Origin: Ricinus communis | Lineage: Eukaryota; Streptophyta; Magnoliopsida; Malpighiales; Euphorbiaceae | Length of the DNA: 64,000 nucleotides | NCBI RefSeq assembly: GCF_019578655.1 | Contig: NC_063258.1 | Span: 4,571,283 to 4,635,282 of the forward strand | Reading direction: 5' to 3' | In this document: positions 50,401 through 63,009 of the stretch, piece by piece | Layout of the letters: each line of letters begins with the position of its first letter | How positions within the stretch are numbered: position 1 is the first letter of the stretch | Made by a program: the position numbers and the translations under genes | Notes under the pieces: generated by a model | The model's input: the letters and a program-made list of their open reading frames with translations, nothing else | Database searches by the model: none | Told to the model about the DNA's origin: nothing

Positions 50401-51908
50401 CCCAAAATACTGAAAACTAATCCTTTACCCTTCATCTTTTTAAATCAATCAAAACACCCTACAAAAAAACCTAAAAGGATACCCATATATATTCATCTTA
50501 TTCATTTCTTAAAAACCCTAACTATTTACACCCCAAAAATAAAAGAAAACTCATCTTCCAACAACCTTTCCTTCCTCTAAAAACCTGACATACACCCATC
50601 CAAAAGCTTTCCTCCATTAACACCTGCTCTACCCACAGTCTCTATTATTCACCTTTACTTCCTCACGAAACACACATCATCATCAAAGAACTCTAATTTG
50701 AGAAGAGTCCATCAACAATATCCATCATTTCTTTCACCAATCCATTCTCCCATTCACCCGAAAACACCAAAACCACCAATGTTGTATGCCCATTAGAAAA
50801 CTCAAAAGACACCATTTTCTGTTTTACTCACATTTTATTGTGTTTTACAAGTTATTTTCATCCATTCCAGGAGTCTACTAAAGCTCCTTTGGTGTCAAAA
50901 GAAGCTCTTTATTGCCTCCTATAATCAAAGTCCTCTCCTTTTACCTATTTTGCTAAAGGTATAACTTTGAGAACCAAAACTATGGATTAAAACTTTCTTT
51001 GTGCATTTATTTATGTTAATCTTATCATATTTATCATTTCTGTCGCATAAAAGTCAATGTTTTGAGAAAAGAATCCATTAAAACATAAGCTTGAAGCTTT
51101 GTGAGCTTAACCAATGCAAACTTTCACTTATCCTACATGGGCTTTCTTTTACCCTTTATAGGGTAAGCTCCCAAAAGCTTCAAAATCTGACATTTTTGAG
51201 TAATTGATGGCATAGAATATGCATTTATTTGATGTTCTTGGTGTTTTTAAGCATGTGAATCTTCTATCTAATAGGTTTGCGTTAGATTTAGAGTTTATAA
51301 GAATGTCTTAAGTTATTTTTAGGATTAATATGTGACTTTATGCTTTAGTATGCCTAATTAGATTATAAATGCATGATTAATTTTAGGTTTTAGGATAAAT
51401 GAGTATGCTATCTTTTATTTTATTTGAAATAAATCGGCTTTAGGTTTTATATACAAAGTTTGCATTTTTGTTATGTTTTGGATATTTTTAAGCATTAAAG
51501 TTGCCATATTATTTATTTAGTATTATAATATTATTATTTGAGTATTCACTAATTTAATTTTTTTATAGTACAGGTGGACCAATTTATGCTTAACTTAATC
51601 CATTTAGGTGGATAATCATGAGTTAGGTTAAACATGAATTCAATGATTGTTTGTGTCTTTGTGTGATTTTTGTTTATATTAGCTAGGGTGTTAGATAATT
51701 TCTCCCTTTTTATAATCGCTTATCTCGCTTGTGCCCTATTAATTTCTCTCTTCTCTTTCTTTATGTCAAGTTTATTAATTAAGTAGGTATGTTTAGATTT
51801 CACCTCACATGCTAAAGTAAAATCAGACTTAGATTGATTAATTACCTTGCATGATAATTAAAATGAATCAACTCACCAATGTGAGTTCTCACCCTCCATG
51901 TTAAAGAA
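50401..51908. other. Non-coding, probably repeat-derived DNA
   Basis: There is no gene or recognisable domain. At 50400-50800 the + strand is C-rich and G-poor. At 51780-51900, phrases such as 'cctcacatgctaaag' and 'caccctccatg' resemble 33725-33860. This suggests it is part of the LTR-like family at 33651-34503, with its continuation displaced to 61923 by the Athila-like insertion. Confidence 0.4.
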
Positions 51909-53281
51909 TGATAGGCTACTGATGCAACCTACACCTAAGGCAGTGAACCTATCGATGCGACCTAACACTAGTGAGTATCAAGGTCATATCCCTGGAGATC
52001 GGGTGAACCTAGAGTTACTATTGTTCTCTATGTTATCTAGTATGAAATAGAGTGTGACAAGTCTAAACTAACTAACTAACTAATGATTATGAATGCTAAT
52101 AAATAAATGAATAGCAACTAACCAACAAAAGACAACCGCAACAAGAGAAACAAACCCAAAGGGGACCTAAGTGATGGAATCCTAAAGGTTGATTTTATAA
52201 ATTACCAATCTTGCTTACCCATGCCTAAATCCTGAATCGAACTCGGTTGCTCTCTCGAGCTCACCGAGTTCCTAAACCGGCACTAACCCAATGGAATCTC
52301 TTCCTATCATATTATTACAGATTAGTATTAAGCATGATTTATAACTATTAAGAGTTGTTAATTCTTAACCCGGTGAGTAAATTAACTTTGTCTCTAAGTG
52401 TTAACTACCAGTTCTTACTATTCAAATTCCAGTTGTAACAAGCATTTCTCGATGTCAAGAAACAACCTAAAAGACAATTAATTTAACGTCTCAAATTAAC
52501 TGAATCAAACTTCATTAATGAATAGCAAGAAGATTACAAGAATGGCAAATACGAATCTAACAACTAAGCACAATCCATCAACAAAGGTAAACCCCAATGT
52601 GTTCGACAGCCCTAGCTACTCATAATGAAAGAAATAAATACAAAAGGGAATAAATAACATAAAAGGAAATGGAACATGTAACCCCTCTTCTCTCGAATCA
52701 GAGTGGAAATGTTGTAAGCACCAACTCTAAAACCAGCCTCAAGTATGGATCTCAGGTGTCTCGATCAATTGTCTGGAACCTTTAATCTTTGCTTGAATCT
52801 CCCAAATCAATCCTTTGACATGATGTTTGGTTTCTCAAAATGTCAAGAACAGAGGTGTAGAAGTGAAGGGTCGCGCGCGTAGAGAAGTTTAGAAGTTAGA
52901 AGCGGAACCCTATCTCGTTTTGTGTGCGCTTACTTATAGGTAGAAGTGCCATAGCCCGTGCAATGGGCACAAACATCTAAAAAATGCCAATCTTCAAGAA
53001 TGTCCAAGGGAGGCCGTGCAACAGGCCGTGCCACGGCCCGTGCAAAAGCCTTGAAGTGCGTGCCAACAAGAGATCAAATCCGACAAAAATCTAATATGCA
53101 TAAATCATCCAAATAGCTTGGTTTCTACCCGAAAATCAATCAATTTCCCATCAAAGAGTCTGAAAACCTGAAAAACTCATAAACATACCAAAGTGCGATC
53201 AAACAGGAATAAATATGACTCAAATACACAAATAAACGACTGATAAACAGTCAGTAAACATGCATAGGATCATATATATCA
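51909..53281 (-). repeat. 3' LTR of the Athila-like element
   Basis: This 1373-bp LTR starts TGATAGGCTACTG and ends CATATATATCA. On the - strand it directly follows AAGTGTGGGGTAGTT, a polypurine-like tract. From about 52330 to the end it matches 60953-61922 closely. It contains a cluster of CACGGCCCGTG-type words (about 52960-53045) and a TCGCGCGCG stretch (52871-52879). Confidence 0.85.
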
Positions 53282-54743
53282 AACTACCCCACACTTAAGT
53301 GTTTGCTTGTCCTCAAGCAATCAACAACTCACTCCTCAAACAGATACCAAATAATTCGATCAAATACATTACAGGAGGTTAGCTCAAAACAAATCTCAAA
53401 ACTCCGTAATGAATTTCCTCAAAATACCCAAATCACTAAATCCTTGAGAAAGAAAATAAAGTTAATAAAGCTGCTAAAATTAAAATGATAAACCATCCAA
53501 ACTGAGAATTTGAGAACCATGCCTTACAAGATGTCACTCAAAACACACAAGTGTATATAGGTGAAAGAAGATCACCAAGCTCTCAATGCAAAAATACAGA
53601 AAAAAGTGCTTACCATAAGCTCGCTCATAGATCCAATCTCCACTACTGTGAAATAATTAATAATCATGAACAAAGGGTCTTGAGCCAGGTTGTAATAGGG
53701 TTAAGGTAGGGTATGAAGAAACATGGAAAGTAGGCTAAAAGTTGTTGGAAAATTATGCAGGTAATGCAAGAAAATAGCCAAGGATCAAATGCTGTATCAA
53801 AAATGAACACTAAGTTGCTCCAATAATAAGATGATGCTCAAAATGAACTAAAAGAATAATCCTTTTTTTTAACTACTCCTACAACAACAGATAACGTAGG
53901 ATGAAGTAATACAATGCTCAATCAAAAGTAGTAAAACGATATGTACCATTTGGATTGAAAGGAGCATATAAGAAAAATCTAGCAACTTAATGAATATATA
54001 GAGAAAGAATGCAAATTGATCCAAAATGAAATGCAGCATAAACTTCCATAATTTCCAGCAACAATGGTAAAATGAATAGAAGTGATAAAATGAGTATCAA
54101 AGGTGAATTAAAATGAAAGAAAAGGTTAAAGCTCAAAATTGGTTCACTAAAGGAAAAATAGAGTTAGGCTTTTAGCCAAATTGTGTAAATCCTAAGTGCC
54201 CAAATCATCTCATGACTATCAAAAATTCATGTAATCTCAAAAGGCATCACAAAGCAAGTTCTAGAAACAACAATTTTGTACAATGCTCACTAATAAAAAA
54301 TGAAAGGAGCATAAAAACCTCACCATTTGAGTGTGTTAAAATTGCATGAATTCTCAAACCAAAGTTTAAACAATCAATCATAATAATAAATAGAAATATT
54401 AACAATGTTCTATATCCAAGATAAAGTAAAATGGAAAAATTAAGGAAACTAGTTTTACCTGGCTTGATTGAAATTAAGAGATTGGTTCATTGCCTTCTTC
54501 CAATAAGATTCGATAAAAGCTATAAAGGTATCCATTCAAAAGAGAAAAATCATCAACTACTCAATTAAAATAAAACTCAAGATAAGGACAGTAAGAATAA
54601 ATGGACTCAATCAATAAGGAAAATGAAAGCAAAATAAAAACAGCAGAATACCATCCTTACAGAGGTTCGAGATAACAAAATCGGTACCTGCACAAAACTA
54701 AGGTACCTACCTGACATTTGAGAAAAACATTGTCCTTAGTGTG
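53282..54743 (-). mobile_element. 3' spacer of the Athila-like element
   Basis: This non-coding spacer lies between the integrase end and the 3' LTR. It starts (+ strand) CTACCCCACACTTAAGTG and TTGTCCTCAAGCAATC. It is cut at 54743 by the nested LTR, at a point where the phrase TGTCCTTAGTGTG matches 57565-57575 of the inner copy. There is no coding content. Confidence 0.6.
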
Positions 54744-56127
54744 TGATGTATGCTAAGTAAAGCAAGACTATAACCTAAGGCAGTGTACCTATCAGTGGAG
54801 TATAGCTAACAGCGAGTACTAAGTGTCGTATTCCCCAAAGAACGTGTGAACCTAAATCTACTCAATCTTCTCTGTTATCTAATCACAGAAAATAAATGGT
54901 GTTAATGAATAATTCCTAAATTAACTAATAGCTACTCTAATTGTTGTCGAACTACGTATACTAGGGAATGATTAATTCAAGTAAAGGAATACCCTTTGGG
55001 AATTCTTATCTCTAAGGCATGTAAACTAAGGGTGGAATTGATTGATTGAATCCAATTTCCGTGGAAAAATCTCTACACAATTAATGCCTTTCTCAAGGAC
55101 ACTAATATCTTAACTTAGATTAATTAGGTTGAAATCTCTTCCTAACTCTAATTACCCAAATTAGCATTATGTACCATTTAATACTATTGAGAGTTGTTAA
55201 TTCTTAATCCGGTAGAACGAACACCCTATCTCTAGGCGAATTCAATTCTAGGTTGCAAAGGATAATCCAAACCTAAAAGTCTTTCTCAAGATCATTCAAA
55301 TTTCAAAAATCATTCAACAAGATATGAAGAATAAATCAATAAATACTTCCATTGCAAACCAATATTGACAATCAATACATTCAATTCAAAATTGAAGTAC
55401 AAAAATCCCTAGATAAAGAACCCCAATGGTTTAATAAGTTTAGCTAATCATGTTCATAATCACAACCAACAAGAATTCAATTACAAAAAAATGAGTAGAG
55501 GTAGAGGAACCTGAATACACCCTTGGATGAGAGTAAATAACTCCAATTTCTCGTGCCTAATTTTGGATCGATTCTTGTTCCTCTTACTCGGATTGAAACC
55601 AATCGACAATCCTCGATCCAAGTATCCTTTTCTCTTAGTTTCAACTCAGAAAACCCTTAGATAGAGAAAAATATGAGTTTTGGACGTCCTAACCCTAGCT
55701 GCCCCCCCTTTTTCTCTTTTCTTTCTTTTTAAATGAATTTGACCAGCTTCCATGAACATGGCCGTGTTGATGCTCGTGTTTCTAACACGTTATGGTGTTT
55801 ATGCCCGTGTTACTCTTTGTGGCCGTGCTCCCTAAAAACCTTTTTTCCTTTAATGTGTGTTGCATCCAACACGGCCGTGTTGGGAACACGGCCAGTGTTG
55901 AATCCAACACAGCCGTGTTAACCTTCCTCATGGGCATACTTAGCTTGTTTCGGCAGCTTTGATGTCCAATTATGCTCTAAGTCTTCCCTTTATCATACTT
56001 TGACTTCTTTTGGACCTAATGCACACAAACAGACACATAGGGTGAGTGTTGAGACCAATTCACATCCAAATATACATAAAATCAATCTTAAAAATCCCAT
56101 TTAGATGTATGTATTTTACGCATATCA
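54744..56127 (-). repeat. Nested LTR of a related Athila-like element
   Basis: This 1384-bp segment starts TGATGTATGC and ends GCATATCA. It is followed by AATAACCCCACACTTAGC and TTGTCCTCAAGCAATC, the same tract layout as the outer element. It shares with 51909-53281 the phrases 'taaggcagtg.acctatc' and 'gagttgttaattcttaa.cc' but is clearly divergent. It has its own ACACGGCC/GGCCGTGTT cluster (55755-55920). Flanking bases GTGTG and AATAA do not match, so it is not a simple solo LTR. Its partner LTR is absent from the right side. Confidence 0.75.
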
Positions 56128-57893
56128 AATAACCCCACACTTAGCTCATTGCTTGTCCTCAAGCAATCAAAAGTAAAATAAGGAAAATAAACCACTAAGG
56201 AACAACACTTGAACTGATAGACAAGCTAGGGAGCTCCTGCACATATCCTTAACAAGCACAAGTCAAACAAAAAGAAATGAAGCAATCAATTCAGTATCAC
56301 AACCAAGATACCAATAATTCACAAAACACTGTCTCAATAAAATTATTCAGAACCAACTCCTCACCAGATTCACTCTAAATCACTCAAAGTGTTTAAAGGG
56401 TAGTGTTTAATCGCTCAATGCATCAACTATTGCCTTACTTACTATATGCTTGCTCTTAAATCCTACTCCTACCACTTATGGAGAGTCAACAACCATGTTA
56501 AGAGGTCTTTATAAGGGCTGTAATGAGGATTAGGTAGGGGTAGGTAAATTTGGTTATAGTTGAACCTATGGTGTTCTGCAATGAAATACATGACCTGCAC
56601 ACATGCCACAATGATCACAAGGGGTAAACAATAGACAGTAGTCCAAGGTAGGAAATAGGAATCAAGTCAAAATGTAAACTCCGAGAAGCAATTAAACAAT
56701 TAGCTTACTTACTTTCTTTCTTTTCATCACCCTTCCCTCTTATTCTTCTTATTATATTTTTTTCTTCTTCTTTTTTTCTTTGTTTTTTTTTTCTCTTTTT
56801 CTTTTCTTTTTCATGAGGGTAGAACATGTTCTTTTGGATTGAAGTAAGCTACTACAAGATTCCAACGCTATTCCCAAGACAAATATTCCCAATAAAAAAC
56901 AACTCATGTGCAGAATCATAACCTAAAGCAGAATAAAACTAAATGGCAATGAAATATGATAAAAAATGGTGAAAGAGGGGGTAATCTACAGAATCAATAA
57001 ACGAATGAAGGCTATTTGGCTAGAATGAAAAACCTAAGTGCCGCTATCATACCAAAGTGTTAAACTCTCCTTATGGCCCTTATAAGCATTACCGAGCAAG
57101 GTCTAAAAGTAAAGACAGTGATTGGCACTCTCAACAAGAAATAAATACAAGCATATAAAGTGTATGCTTACAATTTAGGCTCAATTTCTCACAAGTGTGC
57201 TTTTGAGTGGGTTCCAAACAAAAATCATCAAAACAGAATTAGATAAACCAAAGCAACTTAGTACAAAACTCAAATTAATTATCTTACATTCTTCCGCAAG
57301 ACTCAACACTATCGGTTTTACCCGATCACATGGACATAAACAGGATTTCCAAAAGCAAGTCAACAGTAAAAGCATCGAAACAAAGTGAAAAATTTTCAAA
57401 ATTTTTATAAAAAATTGCACAAAGAATAAACAAAGAACTGAGATGGGATAATTGAAATGCGATATATACACTAGAAAAGGATATGAATTTCATATACAAA
57501 ATAATAAAACATGAAAGCAAATGTATATTAATATCACCACCCCGCACTTGAAGGACACACTATCCTCAGTGTACAAAATATAAGAAATGCAAAAGGAAAA
57601 AGAAATAATACTGCCCTGACTATAGCTTTAGGGTGAAAAGAGGTGCATCATCAGGTATATCAGGGCGCTAGCTGGTCTGTGGTGGAGGAGTGGCTGCTCT
57701 CTAAGGGTCGGAAGTAGTTTCACATGCAGGAGCAAAAACCAACTGTAAAACCTAATCACCTAAGTTCACTTAATTCAAACAAAAATTAATACCCAAAATG
57801 GAAAGAAAAAAATGAAAACTAAAGAATTAAAATGAAAATAAAAGAAACAAGCTTCTTTAAAGTCATAAGCTGGACTTTATTCTTTTCTTTGAA
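56128..57893 (-). mobile_element. Spacer between nested LTR and pol
   Basis: This is non-coding DNA. A pyrimidine tract of TTC/TTT type lies at 56720-56815. A second tract-like motif, ACCCCGCACTTGAAGG with TATCCTCAGTG (57540-57570), sits just after ATATCA. It resembles an LTR end followed by a polypurine tract and hints at a further collapsed copy. The small frames here (57181-57547) are not genes. Confidence 0.5.
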
Positions 57894-60752
57894 TCAGAAA
57901 TGGAGCGCCCAATTCACACGCTCCTCCATATCCAGTGACCCTCCAAGGTAATGCTTCAACCTCTGCCCATTAACCTTGAAATTTCCCTTTTCCGGATGAT
58001 GCACTTCAACTGCACCATAAGGGAAGATTTGCGTCATTGTAAATGGCCCCGACCAACGACTCTTCAGCTTCCCTGGAAATAAACGGAGACAAGAGTTAAA
58101 TAACAACACACTATCTCCTACGTTAAATTCTTTCAAATTTTTCAATCGCTTGTCATGCCATTGTTTGGTCTTCGCCTTGTAGATTGTTGAATTTTCATAG
58201 GCTTATTGATGCCACTCCTCTAGGTCATTTATTTGCCACTGCCTTTGTCTACCTGCGCTATCCAAATCAAAGTTAAACGATTTAAGTGCCCATAACGCTT
58301 TATGTTCTAGCTCCACAGGTAAATGACAACCTTTTCTATACACAAGCCTAAAGGGAGTGAACCCTGTAGAAGTCCTATAGGCAGTTCTAAATGCCCATAA
58401 AGCATCATCTAGCTTTGTAGTCCAATCTTTCCTACTGGCTCCTACAGTCTTATCTAAAATGCGCTTAAGCCCCCTATTAGTAACCTCTACTTGCCCACTT
58501 GTTTGTGGGTGATAAGGCGTGGAGAATCGTTGAGATACTCCATATCTTTTAAGCACTTTCTCAAGTTGAGAATTACAGAAATGGGTTTCCCTATCACTAA
58601 TTAATGCTCGAGGTGTTCCAAACCTAGAGAATAGTCTCTTAAGGAACCTCACAACTACCCTAGCATCATTAGTAGGCAAGGCTTGTGCCTCAGGCCATTT
58701 AGAAAAATATTCAACAGCCACCATTATATACTTGCATCCATAAGAAGAAGGAAAAGGACCCATAAAATCAATTCCCCAAACATCAAAAATTTCCAACACT
58801 TGTATACTATGTTGGGGCATCTCATCTCGGGCAGAAATATTACCTGACCGTTGGCATGCATCACAAACCTGGACATATGCTCGTGCATCTTGGAAGATAG
58901 TCGACCAATAAAAACCAGCATCCATAACCTTCCTGGTCGTATGGTTTGCGGCTTGGTGTCCACCAACCGGTCCCTCATGACAATGCTTGAGAATTTGAAT
59001 GATCTCCTCCCCATATACACATCTCCTGATAATTTGATCTGCACAAATTCTAAACAAGAAGGGGTCGTCCCAAATGTAATACTTCAAGTCAGCAAAGAAT
59101 TTCTTCTTTTGCTGGCCCGTCATACCCTTTGGGAATACCCTTGCAGCTAAATAATTTGCATAATCAGAAAACCAAGGAATAACATTTCCCACCTGCATTG
59201 AGCATAGGTGCTCATCCGGAAAGAAGTCGTCGATCTCTTTCTCATTAAGCTCCTCCAAGTGCGGGTTCTCTAATTGAGAAAGATGGTCTGCTGCAAGATT
59301 TTTAGCTCCTCGCTTGTCCTTAATTTCCAAGTCAAATTCCTGTAACAGAAGAACCCAACGAATCAATCTTGCCTTAGAATCATGCTTTACAAATAAATAC
59401 CTTAAAGCAAAATGATTCGTGTAAATAATTTTCTTTGACAGCATAAGGTAGGAACGGAATTTGTCAAAAGTGAACACGATAGCTAGGAGCTCCTTCTCTG
59501 TGGTTGTATAGTATTCTTGGGCATCCGTAAGCGTCTTGCTATCATAGTAAATAGGCTGGAATTTCTTCTCCTTGCGCTGGCCTAAAACAGCTCCAACTGC
59601 AAAATCACTAGCATCGCACATAAGCTCAAAGGGCAGCTCCCAATCAGGAGAAACCATGATGGGAGCCGTGGTTAGTTTTTCCTTTAATAACTCAAAAGCT
59701 CTTAAACAATCATCATCAAATTCAAAAGGTATATCTTTTACTAGCAATTGAGTTAAAGGCATAGCAATCTTAGAAAAGTCCTTAAAGAACCTTCTATAGA
59801 ACCCTGCATGCCCTAAGAAACTTCTAACAGCCCTAACCGAAGTAGGGGGAGGTAGTTTACTCATAACTTCCACTTTAGCTCTATCTACTTCCAACCCTGC
59901 ATGTGACACTTTATGTCTTAAGACTATACCCTCTTGGACCATAAAATGATATTTTTCCCAATTCAACACAAGGTTAGCTTCAATACACCTAGCTAACATC
60001 CTTTCTAAATTTTGCAAACAATGGGAAAAAGAGTTACCGAATACAGAGAAGTCATCCATAAAGACCTCTATCGACTCCTCTATCATGTCATGAAAAATGG
60101 CCATCATACACCGCTGAAAGGTCGCAGGCGCATTACACAAGCCAAACGGCATCCTCCTATAGGCAAAAGTGCCATAAGATAAGTGAATGTCGTCTTCTCT
60201 TGGTCTTCTGGTGCTATGGGAATCTGAAAATAACCAAAAAAACCGACAAGGAAACAATAATACTTATGGCCTGAAAGTCTCTCAAGCATTTGATCGATAA
60301 AAGGAAGGGGAAAATGGTCCTTTCGGGTTGCGTCATTCAAGCATCGGTAGTCTATGCTTACCCGAAAGCCCGTTACCATTCGTGTAGGGATCAACTCCTC
60401 CTTTTCGTTTTTCACCACCGTCATACCCCCTTTCTTGGGAACCACCTGCACAGGACTCACCTAAGCACTGTCAGAAATAGGGTAAATTAAACTTGCATCA
60501 AGAAGTTTAATTACCTCCTTTTTAACCACCTCTTTCATATGAGGGTTCAACCGCCTTTATGGCTGCACCACCGGTTTGAACTCATCCTCCATCAAAATCT
60601 TATGAAGGCAGTAACTCGGGTTTATTCCTGGTATGTTAGCCATCTTATACGCAAATGCCTTTGCATACCTTCTCAAAATACACAGCACCATCTCCCTCTC
60701 CTCAGGTGTGAGATGAGCGGAAATAATAACTAGTAAGTGCTGTGCTTTATCT
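57894..60752 (-). pseudogene. Athila-lineage pol: reverse transcriptase, RNase H, integrase (broken)
   Basis: Domains in order on the - strand are as follows. The RT N-terminus contains LTPEEREM and ..MKEVVKKEVIKLLDA. It is followed by SPVQVVPKKGG, the RT core with FPLPFIDQMLERL, and the active-site box [10 protein letters not shown]. RNase H has [15 protein letters not shown] and [10 protein letters not shown]. Integrase has an HHCC finger ([17 protein letters not shown]), D in GIDFMGPF, D in ISDRETHF and E in [10 protein letters not shown] chromodomain-less tail (VGDSVLLFNS.., SRWSGPF) ends at 57894. Breaks are TAA at 60557-60559, TAG at 60461-60463, a 1-base loss near 60180 and TAA at 58203-58205. 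The motif-A aspartate (normally FLDGYSGY) reads FLVGFFGY (60245-60247), so even the repaired RT would lack a catalytic residue. The long open part is 58203-60257. Confidence 0.93.
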
Positions 60753-61922
60753 TAGAGAAGTCCAGAAGTTAGAAGCGGAACCCTGTCTCATTTTGCATGC
60801 GCCTACTTATAGGCAGAAGTGCCATAGCCTGTGCCACGGCCCGTGCAACGGGCACAAACATCCAAAAAATGCTAATCTTTAAAAATGTCTAAAAGAGGCC
60901 GTGCAAAAGCCTTGAACTATGCACCAACAAGGGATCGAATCCGACAAACATCTAAGCATGATTTAGAACTATTAAGAGTTGTTAATTCTTAATCCGGCGA
61001 GTAAATTAACCTTATCTCTTAGTGTTAACTACCAGTTCTTACTATTCAAATTCCAATTGTAACAAGCACTTCTCAATGTCAAGAAACAACCTAAAAGATA
61101 ATTAATTCAACGTCTCAAATTAACTGAATCAAACTTTATTAATGAATAGCAAGAAGATTACAAGAATGGCAAATACAAATCTAACAACTAAGCACAATCC
61201 ATCAATAAAGGTAAACCCCAATAGGTTCGGCAGCCCTAGCTACTCATAATGAAAGAAACAAATACAAAAGGGAATAAATAACAGAAAAGGAAATGGAACA
61301 TGTAACCCCTCTTCTCTCGAATCGGAGTGGAAATGTTGCAAGTACCAACTCTAAAACCAGCCTCAAGTATGGATCTGGGATGTCTCGATCGATCATCTGG
61401 AACCTTCAATCTTTGCTTGAATCTCCTAAATCAATCCTTTGAAATGATGTTTGGTCTCCCAAAAGGTCAAGAATAGAGGTGTAAAAGTAAAGGGTCGCGC
61501 GCGCAGAAAAGTCTAAAAGTTAGAAGTGAAACCTTGTCTCGTTTTGAATGCACCTACTTATAGGCATAAGGGCCATAGCCCGTGCCACGACTCGTGCAAA
61601 TATGCACGGCCCGTGCAACGGCACAAATATCCAAAAATGCCAATCTTTAAAAATGTCCAAGGGAGGTCACGAAACGAGCCGTGCAAAAAGCCTCGAAATC
61701 CATGCCAACAAGGGATGAATCCGACAAAAATCTAGTATGCGTAAATGATCCAAATAGCTTGGTTTCTGTCTGGAAATCAATCAATTTTCCATCAAGGAGT
61801 CCGAAAACCTAAAAAACTCATAAACATACCAAAGTGCGATCAAACAAGAATAAATATGACTCAAATACACGAATAAACGATTGATAAACAGTCAATAAAC
61901 ATGCATAGAATCATCTATATCA
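60753..61922 (-). repeat. Rearranged 5' LTR of the Athila-like element
   Basis: The part 60953-61922 matches 52330-53281 of the other LTR. The first ~420 bp of the LTR are missing. In their place, 60753-60952 is a second copy of the region around 52880-53090, with a small internal deletion. The two pieces meet at a shared TAA (60953-60955). Pol sequence joins the first piece directly at 60752 with no primer-binding site, gag or protease between. CGTGCCACGGCCCGTGC-type words occur at 60825-60860 and 61570-61620. Confidence 0.8.
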
Positions 61923-62880
61923 AAGAACCTCCAAGAATAGAACCCACGAACTCTAATTCTTATGAACCCGTGAATCACTATCCTGAAAACCCAAAGAACA
62001 ACTTAAAATCTAACCCTAGGATCGTCTAATCAGATTGTAAAATGATTAAGAATTAGAACCTAAGGAAAACTAAGTCCCTTAAACCCCAATCCTAAGTACA
62101 CCACAACTATAGATCAACTCCTTGATAAGTAAGTTTTGCATTCAAACAAGAACACAAGATACAAGCAATTTTGGCTTGAAAGAAAGTAAAGACTTTACTT
62201 AATTATCATCTGTTAAAGGCACACGAATTTGACATGTTTTAAATACATATCCAAAGTCCTAGAAAGAATTTAACTCTTATTTAACTAATCTGATCTAATA
62301 TGAGTTTCCTTACAAGCTTAGGAAACTCTAACATCTAACCAAATAGGATTCTTTCTTGTCTAAATTAACATGTTTAAGCCTTCCATCCATATCATTCCAC
62401 TTTTCACTCATCTAATTAACATAAGATAAAATGAACTCGGTAGACCATATGCTTAATAAAACTGATTTTATTTAGTCACCTTCATATGTAAGATAAAATT
62501 TAAAGTACTAATGTACCTCTTCTAAGGTTAATGGCACCAATGTGCCTTCCCTATATTTATGTAGATTCATGTTAGGTTAGTATTTTCTTTCCCTCACTTA
62601 TACATGTTTAAATAAGATAATAACATGTTCTCGTAATAAAATGGGTAGCAACCAAGCTAGGTGAGTATAATTAGGAAAACCAAAAGCCTTGAAGCTTAGC
62701 GGAGGTTGGACTCTATGTCCGGGCGTGTTGGGGCGCCTAACCCCTTCCCAGCACATATCTAACTTTTTGAACTCGTATCTCTTATTCGGGAAGGGAAAAA
62801 GTTAGACTTTCCATAAGGAATTTGAGCTACCATCCTTCGCCTCTCTTTATTTTTCTCGGTTATCTTACTCGAGAATTTGA
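61923..62880 (+). repeat. Older LTR-like host sequence (continuation of the 51.5-51.9 kb repeat)
   Basis: This sequence resumes directly after the AAGAA duplication. Phrases at 62510-62870 ('aatgtacctc', 'ctaactttttgaac', 'gggaaaaagttagact', 'ccaccatc') parallel 33960-34310. No gene is present. It is most simply the part of the older repeat to the right of the Athila-like insertion. Confidence 0.45.
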
Positions 62881-63009
62881 GCCACCATCTTCATTAATCA
62901 GCATATAATGTATAAGAATTTTACGGCGTATGGTTTTTTGGAAAAAAAATTATGGTCAAAAAAATTCTTTTACAGTTTTTCTTTTAGATTTTTGTTTATA
63001 TGGTTTTTT

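Larger units (their letters stand above)
51909..61922 (-). mobile_element. Athila-like Ty3/gypsy retrotransposon with AAGAA target duplication
   Basis: The outer ends are TGATA (51909) and TATCA (61922), inverted as LTR ends should be. AAGAA lies directly outside both (51904-51908 and 61923-61927), a perfect 5-bp duplication. The order on the - strand is: rearranged 5' LTR (60753-61922), pol (60752-57894), 3' spacer, and 3' LTR (53281-51909). A related LTR (54744-56127) is nested inside. The span is 10.0 kb. Gag and protease are missing, and pol is broken, so the element is dead. It inserted into older repeat DNA: both flanks resemble the family at 33651-34503. Confidence 0.85.

Noticed and set aside
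55733..55921. 62-codon gene
   Set aside because: It lies wholly inside the nested LTR and overlaps its palindrome cluster.
58724..59150. Frames overlapping pol on both strands
   Set aside because: They are shadows of the long pol frame at 58203-60257.
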